64,000 nucleotides of DNA from Acidobacteriota bacterium (GTDB lineage Bacteria; Acidobacteriota; Thermoanaerobaculia; UBA5066; Gp7-AA6): assembly GCA_027307335.1 (NCBI GenBank), contig DAHUXD010000003.1:1-64000 (forward strand). Reading direction: 5' to 3'. This document shows positions 36,124-44,147 of the stretch, piece by piece. Both the position numbers and the translations under genes were made by a program. The notes below the pieces were generated by a model. That model did no database searches. It worked only from the letters and a program-made list of their open reading frames with translations, and had not been told where the DNA came from. The number at the start of each line of letters is the position of its first letter. The first letter of the stretch is position 1.

Positions 36124-38685
36124 GTGAGCGACGTCCCCCGCGAGACGCAGTTTCCGACGATCGGACTCCCGGAAACCTCGGCCGAGCTCCCGCCGCCGGC
36201 CGAGATCGGCGAGTTCCGGATTCACTCCGTTCTCGGGCGCGGCGGCATGGGCGTCGTCTACGAGGCCGAGCAGCAGAATCCGCAGCGCCGCGTCGCGCTC
36301 AAGGTGCTGCGCGGCGGCCGCCTCGCGGACGAGATGCAGCTGCGCCTCTTCCGGCGCGAGGCGCAGACGCTCGCCCGGCTGATCCATCCGAACATCGCGG
36401 CGCTCTACGAGGCCGGCCGCACCGACGACGGGCTGAGCTTCTTCACGATGGAGCTCGTCCGCGGCCAGCCGCTCGACGAGTACGTGCTCGAGCGCATGGG
36501 CGGCGAACGTCCGACGCCCGCGCAGCTGCGCGATCGGCTCCGGCTCTTCGCCTCGATCTGCCGGACCGTCGCCTACGCCCACCAGCGCGGCGTGATCCAC
36601 CGGGACCTGAAGCCCTCGAACATCCTCGTCGTCGGCGACGAGAAGCCCGAGGGATCCTCGTCGGCCTCGCACACGGGGCCGGCGGTGCCGACGGTGAAGA
36701 TCCTCGACTTCGGCCTCGCGCGCATCGCCGACACCGACGTCGAGGCGACGCAGCTCTCGCAGGCCGGAGACATCCGCGGCACGCTCGCGTACATGAGCCC
36801 CGAGCAGGCGCGCGGCGACGTCCGCGAGATCGACCTGCGCAGCGACGTGTACTCGCTCGGCGTGACGCTCTACGAGACGATCACCGGGCGCTTCCCCTAC
36901 GACCTCAAGACGAGCTCGCTCATGGGCGTGCTCAGGATCATCGTCGACGAGCCGCCGAAGCCTCTGCAGCAGGCGTTCCGCGGAGGCTACCGGCTCGATC
37001 CCGATCTCTGGACGATCTGCGGCAAGGCGCTCGAGAAGGACCCCGACCGGCGGTACGCGAGCGCCGACGCGCTCGCCGAGGACATCGAGCGCTCCCTCGC
37101 GAACCGGCCGATCCTGGCTCACCCGCCGAGCACCGCGTACCAGATGCGCAAGCTCGTCTCCCGCCACCGGTTCGGGTTCGCGACGGCGGCCGGCTTCGCC
37201 CTCCTCCTCGTCGCGGGCGCCGTCGTCCTCGGCTTCCAGGCGGACAAGATCCGCCGCGAGCGCGACCGCGCGACGCAGGAGGCCGCGCGCGCGACGGCGA
37301 TCAACCTCTTCCTCCAGAAGACCCTCGGCGCGGCCGACCCGTGGCAGCGCGGCTCGCGCGGCGTCTCGCTCGTCGAGGCGCTCAAGCAAGCGGAGAAGCA
37401 GGCGCACGGCTCCTTCGCCGGACAGCCCCTCGTCGAGGCCGACGTGCTCGAGACGATCGCGCGCACCTACCACGGCCTCGGCGAGTACGCGGACGCCGAG
37501 CGGCTGGAGCGCTCGGCGCTGAAGATCCGGATCGCGACCGAGGGACCGGACGGCGACCGCGTCGCCGAGGCGCTCATCACCCTGGGCGGGACGCTCCAGG
37601 TCGAGCGCAATGCGGAGGAGTCGGAGAAGCTGCTCCGCCAGGCCGTCGCGATCCGCGAGAAGCGGCACGGGAGGGAGAGCGCCGAGACGGCCGCCGCGCT
37701 CAACGAGCTCGCGCGGACGCTCGTCAGCAAGGGCGCCTATCCGGAGGCCGAGAAGCTGGCGCTCGAGTCGCTCGCGATTCGCGAGCGGATCTTCGGGCCG
37801 AAGTCGAGCGAGGTCGCCGACAGCCTCAAGGCGCTCGGCAGCCTGTACACCGAGGAGAACGAGTGGAAGCGCACGGTGGAGGCGGCGACCCGGCAGGTCG
37901 CGATCCTGCGCGACCTGCACGACGAAGGCCCGCTGCTCGAGGCGGCCTTGAACGACCTCGCGGTCGCGCAGACGCAGCTCGGCGAGTACGACGCGGCGGA
38001 AAAGAACTTCACCGAGTCGATCGCGATCGGCGCGCGGGTGCTCGGGGAAGACCACCCCGAGTACGCGAGCAGCCTCGAGAACCGCGGCAACGTCTGGTAT
38101 CGGAAGGGCGAGTACGCGAAGACCGCGGAAAACCTGGAGAAGGTCCTGGCGATCCGGCGCAAGGCGCTGGGCGACGACGCCGAGCCGGTCGCGCGGACGA
38201 CCGCGAACCTCGCGACGGTTTACGGCGCCTCGGGCAACGACGCGGCGGCGCTCCCGAAGTTCCAGGAGGCGCGGGAGCGGCTGACGAAGTTCCTCGGTCC
38301 GGACCACCCCGACGTCGCCTCCGTGCTGACCGGAGAGGCCGGATGCCTCATGCGTCTGGGCCGGCTCGACGAGGCCGAGGCCGCGGCGCGAAGCGGACTC
38401 CGGATCCGGCTCGCGAAGTTCCCGCCGACGAGCATCCCCGTGTCGCTCTCGCGCCTGCGGCTCGGCCAGATCCTGACGGCGAAGAAGCGCTATGCGGAGG
38501 CGGACGCGGAGCTGCGCGTCGCGGCGGACCAGTTGGCGTCCGCCGGCGCGGCCGCGGAGACGTTCCACCGCAACGCGATCAAGGCGCGCGTCGAGCTCTA
38601 CAACGCCTGGGGCAAGCCCGCCGAGGCGGCGGCGCAGCAGGCGCTCCTCGCGCCGGAGGCCGGGGGCAAGAGCGCGGCGAAGTAG
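36124..38685 (+). CDS. Membrane Ser/Thr protein kinase with C-terminal TPR array
   Basis: 853 residues from GTG 36124; the longer ATG forms upstream overlap the amidohydrolase promoter region and lack homology. The kinase domain is about 30-325: GRGGMG (38-43), K60, HRD (159-161), DFG (195-197), SPEQARG activation-segment end. One membrane helix is at about 350-371. About ten TPR/Kinesin-light-chain-type repeats extend from about 400 to 840 (for example YPEAEKLALESLAIRERI), predicted periplasmic. This is the common acidobacterial and myxobacterial PknB-like receptor layout. Confidence 0.92.
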   Translation: MSDVPRETQFPTIGLPETSAELPPPAEIGEFRIHSVLGRGGMGVVYEAEQQNPQRRVALKVLRGGRLADEMQLRLFRREAQTLARLIHPNIAALYEAGRTDDGLSFFTMELVRGQPLDEYVLERMGGERPTPAQLRDRLRLFASICRTVAYAHQRGVIHRDLKPSNILVVGDEKPEGSSSASHTGPAVPTVKILDFGLARIADTDVEATQLSQAGDIRGTLAYMSPEQARGDVREIDLRSDVYSLGVTLYETITGRFPYDLKTSSLMGVLRIIVDEPPKPLQQAFRGGYRLDPDLWTICGKALEKDPDRRYASADALAEDIERSLANRPILAHPPSTAYQMRKLVSRHRFGFATAAGFALLLVAGAVVLGFQADKIRRERDRATQEAARATAINLFLQKTLGAADPWQRGSRGVSLVEALKQAEKQAHGSFAGQPLVEADVLETIARTYHGLGEYADAERLERSALKIRIATEGPDGDRVAEALITLGGTLQVERNAEESEKLLRQAVAIREKRHGRESAETAAALNELARTLVSKGAYPEAEKLALESLAIRERIFGPKSSEVADSLKALGSLYTEENEWKRTVEAATRQVAILRDLHDEGPLLEAALNDLAVAQTQLGEYDAAEKNFTESIAIGARVLGEDHPEYASSLENRGNVWYRKGEYAKTAENLEKVLAIRRKALGDDAEPVARTTANLATVYGASGNDAAALPKFQEARERLTKFLGPDHPDVASVLTGEAGCLMRLGRLDEAEAAARSGLRIRLAKFPPTSIPVSLSRLRLGQILTAKKRYAEADAELRVAADQLASAGAAAETFHRNAIKARVELYNAWGKPAEAAAQQALLAPEAGGKSAAK

Positions 38686-38696
38686 GAGCCTCGAAG

Positions 38697-38912
38697 ATTC
38701 CGCCCGCGGACGGCGAGGACGAGGTCGACCGGAAGCCCTTTCCGAAGAGCCTCTGCCATCGCTGCGCGGCGCCGCCGCAGTACATCCACACGGAGCGCTC
38801 GACGTTCATCCGCTGCCCGATCCTGAGGAAGTACCCGCCCCAGCCGGTCGTCGCCTGCGACGCCTTCGAGGAATCACCCTCTCCCCCCACCGGGGGGAGA
38901 GGGCAAGAGTGA
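38697..38912 (+). CDS. Small Cys-containing protein with possible ATT start
   Basis: About 71 residues following the kinase stop. No ATG, GTG or TTG is available. GGAG at 38685-38688 lies 8 bp before ATT 38697, which is the best start. The core KPFPKSLCHRCAAPPQYI, then STFIRCP, LRKYPPQPVVAC, has four cysteines that could bind zinc, and ends DAFEE. I recall similar small C-x2-C proteins with a KYPPQPV motif, but no family name. The last about 13 residues and the stop codon are encoded by a REP-like palindrome. Confidence 0.55.
   Translation: MPPADGEDEVDRKPFPKSLCHRCAAPPQYIHTERSTFIRCPILRKYPPQPVVACDAFEESPSPPTGGRGQE
38875..38912. repeat. REP-like palindrome, copy 3
   Basis: CACCCTCTCCCCCC/GGGGGGAGAGGG with flank CAAGAGTGA, in the same orientation as copy 2. 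It forms the 3' end of the small Cys-protein frame, including its TGA. Confidence 0.8.
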
Positions 38913-38922
38913 CGGAGAGTCG

Positions 38923-39405
38923 TCAGCGCGTCGCGCGCGCGATCGTGATCTTGAACCCGTCGGGATCGGTGACCGAGATGTCCCGCACGCCCCAGGGCTG
39001 ATCGGTCGGACCGCTGTCCAGCCGGCCGCCCTTCGACTCGATCCGCTTCGCCAGGTCGTCGACGCTCTTCTTCGTCTCGCAGTAGATGCGGAAGCCCTCG
39101 CCCTTGCTGCGGTCGCGGCCCTTCTTCCAGTCGTCCTGGCCGATCATGAACGACACGTCGCCCGCCTTGAGCGAGATCCCCATGACCTTCCCGTCCGGAG
39201 TCTTCCAAGTCTCCTCGACGTCGAAGCCGAGGACGTCGCGGTACCACCCGAGGCTCTTCTCGAGATCGTTCACCGTGAAGCTCGGCGAGGCGGAGCGCAG
39301 CGCCAGCACGTCTCGCCCGTTTCCGGGCTCCCGGGCCGCCGCCTTCGCCCGCGGCGGAGCCTTCTTCGTCGTACGACGGTTCTTCGCGGTCTTCTTCGCA
39401 GCCAT
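38923..39405 (-). CDS. VOC (glyoxalase/bleomycin-resistance) family protein with basic N-terminus
   Basis: 160 residues, with ATG at 39405 behind GGAGGAC. The first about 28 residues are Lys/Arg/Ala-rich (a possible nucleic-acid-binding or unstructured tail). A VOC fold follows with SFTVNDLEKSLGWYRDVLGF, the RIYCETKKSVDDL half-repeat and VTDPDGFKITI at the end. Metal ligands are partly visible (E in the last strand is replaced by K/T), so a binding rather than catalytic role is possible. Confidence 0.83.
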   Translation of the reverse strand: MAAKKTAKNRRTTKKAPPRAKAAAREPGNGRDVLALRSASPSFTVNDLEKSLGWYRDVLGFDVEETWKTPDGKVMGISLKAGDVSFMIGQDDWKKGRDRSKGEGFRIYCETKKSVDDLAKRIESKGGRLDSGPTDQPWGVRDISVTDPDGFKITIARATR

Positions 39406-39427
39406 TTCTGTCCTCCCGCCGCGGAGG

Positions 39428-39610
39428 CTACGACTCGGAGAAGCATCGAGTCAAAGTGTGCCGCTTCGTCTCGCCTCCCCCCGTGACGTCGATGAAGACG
39501 TCCGCGACGTAGGGCAGGGCGTCGCGAACGCGCCGGTCGAGGTCGTCCCTCGCGCGGCTCAGCCGGTCGATGTCGAGCGACCGCGACGGCCGGATCTCCG
39601 GGACGGCCAC
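39428..39610 (-). pseudogene. Possible remnant of a CDF cation transporter C-terminus
   Basis: The minus-strand frame ending at 39428 reads SLDIDRLSRARDDLDRRV, then RDALPYVADVFIDVT. This resembles the end of the cytoplasmic domain of cation diffusion facilitators. No membrane helices precede it, because the frame runs into the PadR promoter. It is taken as a truncated fragment; the family call is tentative. Confidence 0.4.
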
Positions 39611-39635
39611 TCGAGCGGCTGTAGACGCTCGAGTG
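39608..39635. promoter_or_regulatory. Perfect 10-bp inverted repeat upstream of PadR gene
   Basis: CACTCGAGCG (39608-39617) and CGCTCGAGTG (39626-39635) are separated by 8 bp. It lies just upstream of the TAGGAT hexamer of the PadR/ADOP operon, in the position of a repressor operator or -35 region. Confidence 0.55.
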
Positions 39636-39642
39636 CCGGAGG

Positions 39643-39659
39643 ATGTAGGATCTCTACAT
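39643..39659. promoter_or_regulatory. PadR-box-like operator overlapping -10 and start codon
   Basis: ATGTAG and CTACAT form a perfect 6-bp inverted repeat with 5 bp between. Known PadR sites are ATGT-N8-ACAT; here the spacing is N9. It covers the TAGGAT hexamer (39646-39651) and the first two bases of the ATG at 39658, so bound PadR would block its own promoter. Confidence 0.55.
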
Positions 39660-40020
39660 GCCTGCCGGCAAGGCGTCCGCGTCACGCATCGAGCTCCTCC
39701 AGGGAACGCTCGACCTCCTGGTTCTGCAGACGCTGCTCTGGGGACCGGACCATGGGTACGGAATCACGCAGCGGCTCCGCGCGGTTTCGGGAGACGCCCT
39801 GCGGATCGAGACCGGCTCGCTGTATCCGGCCCTGCACCGCCTCGAGCGCCGGGGAGCGATCTCGGCCGAGTGGAAGACGTCCGAGAACCGACAGCGCGTC
39901 CGCGTCTATCGGCTGACGGCCGCGGGCCGGAAGCTCCTCGGCTCGGAGCGCTCGCGGTGGCAGCAGCTCGCCGACGCGATCTCCGTCATTCTCGCGCGGA
40001 CCGCCGAGACCGAGCCGTGA
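39658..40020 (+). CDS. PadR-family transcriptional regulator
   Basis: 120 residues, with ATG at 39658 only 6 bp after the TAGGAT hexamer. The winged helix has LLQGTLDLLVLQTLLWGP, HGYGITQRL, the TGSLYPALHRLERRG recognition helix and the wing YRLTAAGRKLL. The stop overlaps the ADOP start (GTGA), so regulator and permease are coupled. PadR proteins repress until a phenolic or toxic ligand binds. The operator-like sequence at its own start points to autorepression. Confidence 0.92.
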   Translation: MPAGKASASRIELLQGTLDLLVLQTLLWGPDHGYGITQRLRAVSGDALRIETGSLYPALHRLERRGAISAEWKTSENRQRVRVYRLTAAGRKLLGSERSRWQQLADAISVILARTAETEP

Positions 40021-42656
40021 GATATCCCTGGTCCCGCTTCGGTCGGCGCGTTCGCGACGAGGAGCTGGACGACGAGCTCCGCAGCCATCTCCACATGGCC
40101 GAGGAGGACCGGATCGCCGGCGGGGAATCGCCCGAGTCGGCGGCCGCTTCGGCGCGGCGCGAGTTCGGCAACGTCGAGATCGTCCGCGAGTTCACCCGCG
40201 AGGCCCGGGGAGGCGTCCGGCTCGAGCGGCTCGCGCAGGACGTCCGCTTCGGACTGCGCCTCCTCCGGCGCGCGCCCGGCTTCGCGGTGCTCGCGATCCT
40301 CTGCCTGACGATCGGCATCGGCGCGAATGCCGCGGTCTTCGGGTGGATCGAGGGGATCCTGCTGCGGCCGTATCCCAAGGTCGCCCACCAGGAGACGCTG
40401 TTCGCGCTGGCCGGAACCTCCCAGGGCTCGCCGGACTTCGACGTCATCTCCTGGCCGGACTTCGTCGACCTGCGCCGCAGCGGCACGCTCTACGAGCCGA
40501 TCGCCGAGAAGATCACGAGCACGACGCTCTCGGTGGGCGACCGGGCGGAGCGCGTGCACGGGAGCGTGGTCTCCGCGAACTACTTCGACGCGCTCGGCGT
40601 GAAGCCCCTCCTCGGGCGCGGCTTCGAGGCGGAGGAGGAGACCGGCCGCAACGCCCACCCCGTGACCGTGATCAGTCATCAGCTCTGGAAGCGGCGATTC
40701 AACGGCGATCCCGCGATCCTGGGGAAGACGCAGAAGATGAACGGCGTCGAGCACACGATCGTCGGCGTCGCGCCCGAGGGGTTCTTCGGGACCTTCGTCG
40801 GCTACGCGTTCCAGTTCTGGGTCCCCGTGTCGATGCAGGAGACGTTCGAGTCGAACGTGTACAAGCTGGAGGACCGGGGTCAGCGCTGGATCGAGGGCTT
40901 CGTCCGCGTGAGGCCGGGGGCGACGCTCCCGCAGGCGCAGGCCGAGATCTCGGCCGCGGCGAAGCGGCTCGAATCGGATTTCCCGGCGACGAACCTCGGC
41001 CGCGGCGCCCGCCTCCTGCCCCTGTGGCGGTCGCCGTTCAACAACGCCGGCGCCCTCCTGCCGACGCTCCGCATCGCGCTCGGGGTCGCGATCGTCCTCC
41101 TGCTCATCGCGTGCGCGAACGTCGGCAACCTGCTGCTCGTCCGCTCCTTCGCGCGGCGGCAGGAGATGACCATCCGGCTCGCGATCGGCGCCGGCGGCGG
41201 ACGGCTGGCGGCGCAGCCTCTCGTCGAGAGCCTCGTCCTCGCCGCCTTCGCCGCCGCCGGCGGCCTCCTCGCCGCGTACTGGCTCCGCGACGCGCTGGTC
41301 CTGCTGATTCCGCCGCGGGGCGTCCCGATGAGCCTGGCCGGTCGGCTCGATGCGAGGGTCCTCGCCGCCTCGATCGGCGTGTCCGTCCTCGCGACCGTGC
41401 TCGTCGGCCTCGTGCCGGCGGTCCAGGCGAGGCGGCTCGACCTCGCCGGCGCGCTGCGTTCCGGGTCCGGCGGCGTCGTCGGGCAGGGCCGCCGTCGTCA
41501 CCCGCGCTCGGGCCTGGTGGTCCTCCAGGTGTCGCTGTCCTTCCTGCTCCTCGTCGGCGCGGGACTGCTGCTGCTCTCCATGCGGCGGATCCACGACTCC
41601 CGCCCGGGCTTCGCGACGGACGACGTCCTCACGGCCGGCATCGATCTCGCCGCCGCGGGCTGCGGCCGCCCGCGCGCGGCGCTCTTCGAGGACACGCTGC
41701 TCGAGCGGGCGAGGGCGATCCCGGGAGTGCGATTCGCGGCCCTGTCGCGAATCCGTCCGTTCGGCTACCGGACGTACTCGTCGGCTTCGATCGAGACCGC
41801 CGCCTACCGGCCGCGCCCCGACGAGGAGCCGACCGTCGAATTCAACGAGGTCAGCCCGTCCTACTTCGAGACCGCGGGGATTCCCCTCGCGGCCGGGCGC
41901 GAGTTCATGCGCAAGGACGATGAAACCGCGGCGCCGGTCGCCGTCGTCAACGAGGCCTTCGTCGCGCGGTACTTCCGCGGCGAGGATCCGATCGACCGGA
42001 GCTTCCGGGCCGACGGCCGGTCGATCCGGGTCGTCGGCGTCGCGCGCCAGTCGAGGTACGAGAATCTCCTCGAGGCGCCGAAGCCGTTCTACTACGTGCC
42101 GCTCCGGCAGAGCTTCTCGGCCTCCGTCAACCTGTACCTGCGCACCGCGGCGCCTCCCGAGACCGTCCTGCCGGCGCTGTCGCGGGAGATCCAGGCGCTC
42201 GACCGCGACCTGACGCCGTCCGAGCTGATCACGATGCGCGAGCAGGTGCGGCGGTCCGCGGCGCCGCAGCGCGTCGCGGTCACGCTTCTCGCGGTCTTCG
42301 GCGGCGTCGCGCTGCTGCTCGCCGCCATCGGCCTCTACGGCGTCGTCTCCCACGCCGTTTCGCAGAGCGAACGCGAGCTCGGCTTGCGCCTGGCGCTCGG
42401 CGCCTCCGCGCCGAACCTGATGGGACACGTCATGTCCCAGGGGCTGCGGCTCGCCGCGGCCGGAGTCGTGTTGGGGGCCGCGGCGGCGATCGGCCTCACG
42501 CGGCTCCTCGGCTACCTGCTGTACGGAGTCGGTCCGCGGGATCCGGTGGTGTTCGCGTCGGCCGGCCTCGTCATGCTGGCCGCCGCGCTCGCCGCGTGCC
42601 TCCTCCCCGCGTGGCGCGCGATGCGCACCGATCCGGTCGAGGCGCTGCGGGGCTGA
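40017..42656 (+). CDS. ADOP permease coupled to PadR
   Basis: 879 residues from GTG 40017, overlapping the PadR stop by 4 bp. The N-terminal DEELDDELRSHLHM cytoplasmic helix region is the ADOP signature. Next come LRLLRRAPGFAVLAIL with the first helix, the MacB-PCD domain, the FtsX core (LLIACANVGNLLLVRSFARR), and a second PCD/FtsX half ending AMRTDPVEALRG. It probably acts with a MacB-type ATPase encoded elsewhere. Substrate unknown; control by PadR suggests export of a toxic compound. Confidence 0.92.
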   Translation: MRYPWSRFGRRVRDEELDDELRSHLHMAEEDRIAGGESPESAAASARREFGNVEIVREFTREARGGVRLERLAQDVRFGLRLLRRAPGFAVLAILCLTIGIGANAAVFGWIEGILLRPYPKVAHQETLFALAGTSQGSPDFDVISWPDFVDLRRSGTLYEPIAEKITSTTLSVGDRAERVHGSVVSANYFDALGVKPLLGRGFEAEEETGRNAHPVTVISHQLWKRRFNGDPAILGKTQKMNGVEHTIVGVAPEGFFGTFVGYAFQFWVPVSMQETFESNVYKLEDRGQRWIEGFVRVRPGATLPQAQAEISAAAKRLESDFPATNLGRGARLLPLWRSPFNNAGALLPTLRIALGVAIVLLLIACANVGNLLLVRSFARRQEMTIRLAIGAGGGRLAAQPLVESLVLAAFAAAGGLLAAYWLRDALVLLIPPRGVPMSLAGRLDARVLAASIGVSVLATVLVGLVPAVQARRLDLAGALRSGSGGVVGQGRRRHPRSGLVVLQVSLSFLLLVGAGLLLLSMRRIHDSRPGFATDDVLTAGIDLAAAGCGRPRAALFEDTLLERARAIPGVRFAALSRIRPFGYRTYSSASIETAAYRPRPDEEPTVEFNEVSPSYFETAGIPLAAGREFMRKDDETAAPVAVVNEAFVARYFRGEDPIDRSFRADGRSIRVVGVARQSRYENLLEAPKPFYYVPLRQSFSASVNLYLRTAAPPETVLPALSREIQALDRDLTPSELITMREQVRRSAAPQRVAVTLLAVFGGVALLLAAIGLYGVVSHAVSQSERELGLRLALGASAPNLMGHVMSQGLRLAAAGVVLGAAAAIGLTRLLGYLLYGVGPRDPVVFASAGLVMLAAALAACLLPAWRAMRTDPVEALRG

Positions 42657-42668
42657 AGCCCCTCCCGC

Positions 42669-44114
42669 TCAGAGCTTCACGCACACGTTCTTCGCCTCCG
42701 TGAAGAACGCGAGCGAGTCGAAGCCGCCCTCGCGTCCGACGCCGCTCTCCTTCATGCCGCCGAAGGGAACGCGGAGATCGCGCAGCAGCCACGTGTTGAC
42801 CCACACCGTCCCGCTGTCGATGGCCGCCGCGACCCGGTGCGCCTTCTGGAGGTCCCGCGTCCACACGCTCGCGGAGAGGCCGTAGCGCGTCGAGTTGGCG
42901 AGGGCGATCGCCTCCTCCGGGGAGTCGAACGGGGTGACGGTGACGACGGGCCCGAAGATCTCCTCCTGCATGCAGCGCGTGCCCCCGTCGAGGCCGGCGA
43001 TCACCGTCGGCTCCAGGAAGTAGCCGCCGCGGACGCGCTCCGGGAGATCCGCGGGACGCTTCCCGCCGAGGAGGATCTCGCCGCCCTCTTCCTTCGCGAG
43101 CGCGACGTAGCCCTCGACCTTCCGCCGGTGCGCCTCGCTCACGAGCGCGCCCACCTCGGTCGACGCCTCCCGCGGATCTCCGATCGCGAGCTTCTTCGTT
43201 CCCGCGAGGAAGCGGTCGAGGAACTCGTCGTAGATCGGCCTCTCGACGAACAGCCGCGAGCCGCAGAGGCAGATCTCCCCCTGGTTCGAGAAGCTCGACG
43301 GAATCGAGGTCGCGACGGCCTGCTCGAGGTCGGCGTCCGCGAACACGACGTTCGGATTCTTGCCGCCGAGCTCGAGCGACACCTTCTTGAAGAGCGGCCC
43401 GGCGTGCGTCATCACGTCGGCGCCCGTCTTCGTGCCGCCGGTGAACGAGATGAGCGGCACGTTCGGGTGCGACGTGAGCGCGCGGCCGGCGCTCGCGCCC
43501 GTGCCGTGCACGATGTTGACGACGCCGGGGGGAATCCCCGCCTCCGCGATCAGTCCGGCCAGCCGGTCGGCGGTCAGGGGCGTCAGCTCCGAGGGCTTCG
43601 CGACGCAGCAGTTCCCCGCCGCGATCGCCGGCGCGATCTTCCAGCTCAGGAGATAGAGCGGCAGGTTCCAGGGCGAGATGAGCCCGGCGACGCCGAGCGG
43701 CTGCCGGAGCGTGTAGTTGAGCGCGCGGTCGTCGGTCGCGTGCGCGGAGGTCTCGGCGTGCAGGATCGCCGTCGCGAAGAAGCGGAAGTTCAGGATCGCG
43801 CGCGGGATGTCCATGCGGCGGGCGAGCGAAACCGGCTTGCCGTTGTCGTCCGACTCGAGCCGCGCGAGCTCGTCGAAGTTCTCCTCGATGAGGCCGCCGA
43901 CGCGGAGGAGAAGGCGGGAGCGCTCCTCGGCGGGCGTCTTCCGCCACGACGCGAAGGCCCGGGATGCCGCGGCGACGGCGGCGTCCACGTCCTCGGGCTC
44001 GCTGTCGGCGATCTCCGCGATGACCTGGCCGGTCGCCGGCTCCACGTCCGGGATGTACCGGCCGGAGCCGGGCGGCCGGAACTGCCCGTCGATGAAGTTG
44101 AGAACGCGTTTCAC
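42669..44114 (-). CDS. nbaE: 2-Aminomuconate-6-semialdehyde dehydrogenase (ALDH8-like)
   Basis: 481 residues from GTG 44114, with TAAGAT 8 bp upstream. It is a full ALDH: N150 in SPWN, Glu248 in LELGGKN, catalytic Cys282 in NQGEICLCGSR, EEIFGPVV and the C-terminal GFDSLAFFTEAKNVC. The GEICLCGSR form is that of ALDH8A1/hydroxymuconic-semialdehyde enzymes. It should oxidise 2-aminomuconate semialdehyde to 2-aminomuconate with NAD+. It is divergent from the tryptophan dioxygenase gene with only 33 bp between, so the two promoters overlap. Confidence 0.85.
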   Translation of the reverse strand: MKRVLNFIDGQFRPPGSGRYIPDVEPATGQVIAEIADSEPEDVDAAVAAASRAFASWRKTPAEERSRLLLRVGGLIEENFDELARLESDDNGKPVSLARRMDIPRAILNFRFFATAILHAETSAHATDDRALNYTLRQPLGVAGLISPWNLPLYLLSWKIAPAIAAGNCCVAKPSELTPLTADRLAGLIAEAGIPPGVVNIVHGTGASAGRALTSHPNVPLISFTGGTKTGADVMTHAGPLFKKVSLELGGKNPNVVFADADLEQAVATSIPSSFSNQGEICLCGSRLFVERPIYDEFLDRFLAGTKKLAIGDPREASTEVGALVSEAHRRKVEGYVALAKEEGGEILLGGKRPADLPERVRGGYFLEPTVIAGLDGGTRCMQEEIFGPVVTVTPFDSPEEAIALANSTRYGLSASVWTRDLQKAHRVAAAIDSGTVWVNTWLLRDLRVPFGGMKESGVGREGGFDSLAFFTEAKNVCVKL

Positions 44115-44122
44115 GACCGGGA

Positions 44123-44128
44123 ATCTTA
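44123..44128 (-). promoter_or_regulatory. Candidate -10 for the dehydrogenase, overlapping one for kynA
   Basis: On the minus strand TAAGAT lies 8 bp before GTG 44114. On the plus strand TATGGT (44127-44132) lies 15 bp before the kynA ATG. The divergent promoters thus overlap in a 33-bp gap. Confidence 0.4.
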
Positions 44129-44147
44129 TGGTACGAAGCGCAGCAGC

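Noticed and set aside
34212-38912. A 1566-codon plus-strand open frame across the amidohydrolase and kinase genes
   Set aside because: It is antisense to, or out of frame with, genes that have complete catalytic motifs; its Arg/Ala/Gly-rich sequence is the usual shadow in high-GC DNA. Only its last about 70 codons (small Cys protein) look real.
39906-42428. An 840-codon frame opposite the second ADOP permease
   Set aside because: Antisense shadow; the plus-strand protein has full ADOP motifs.
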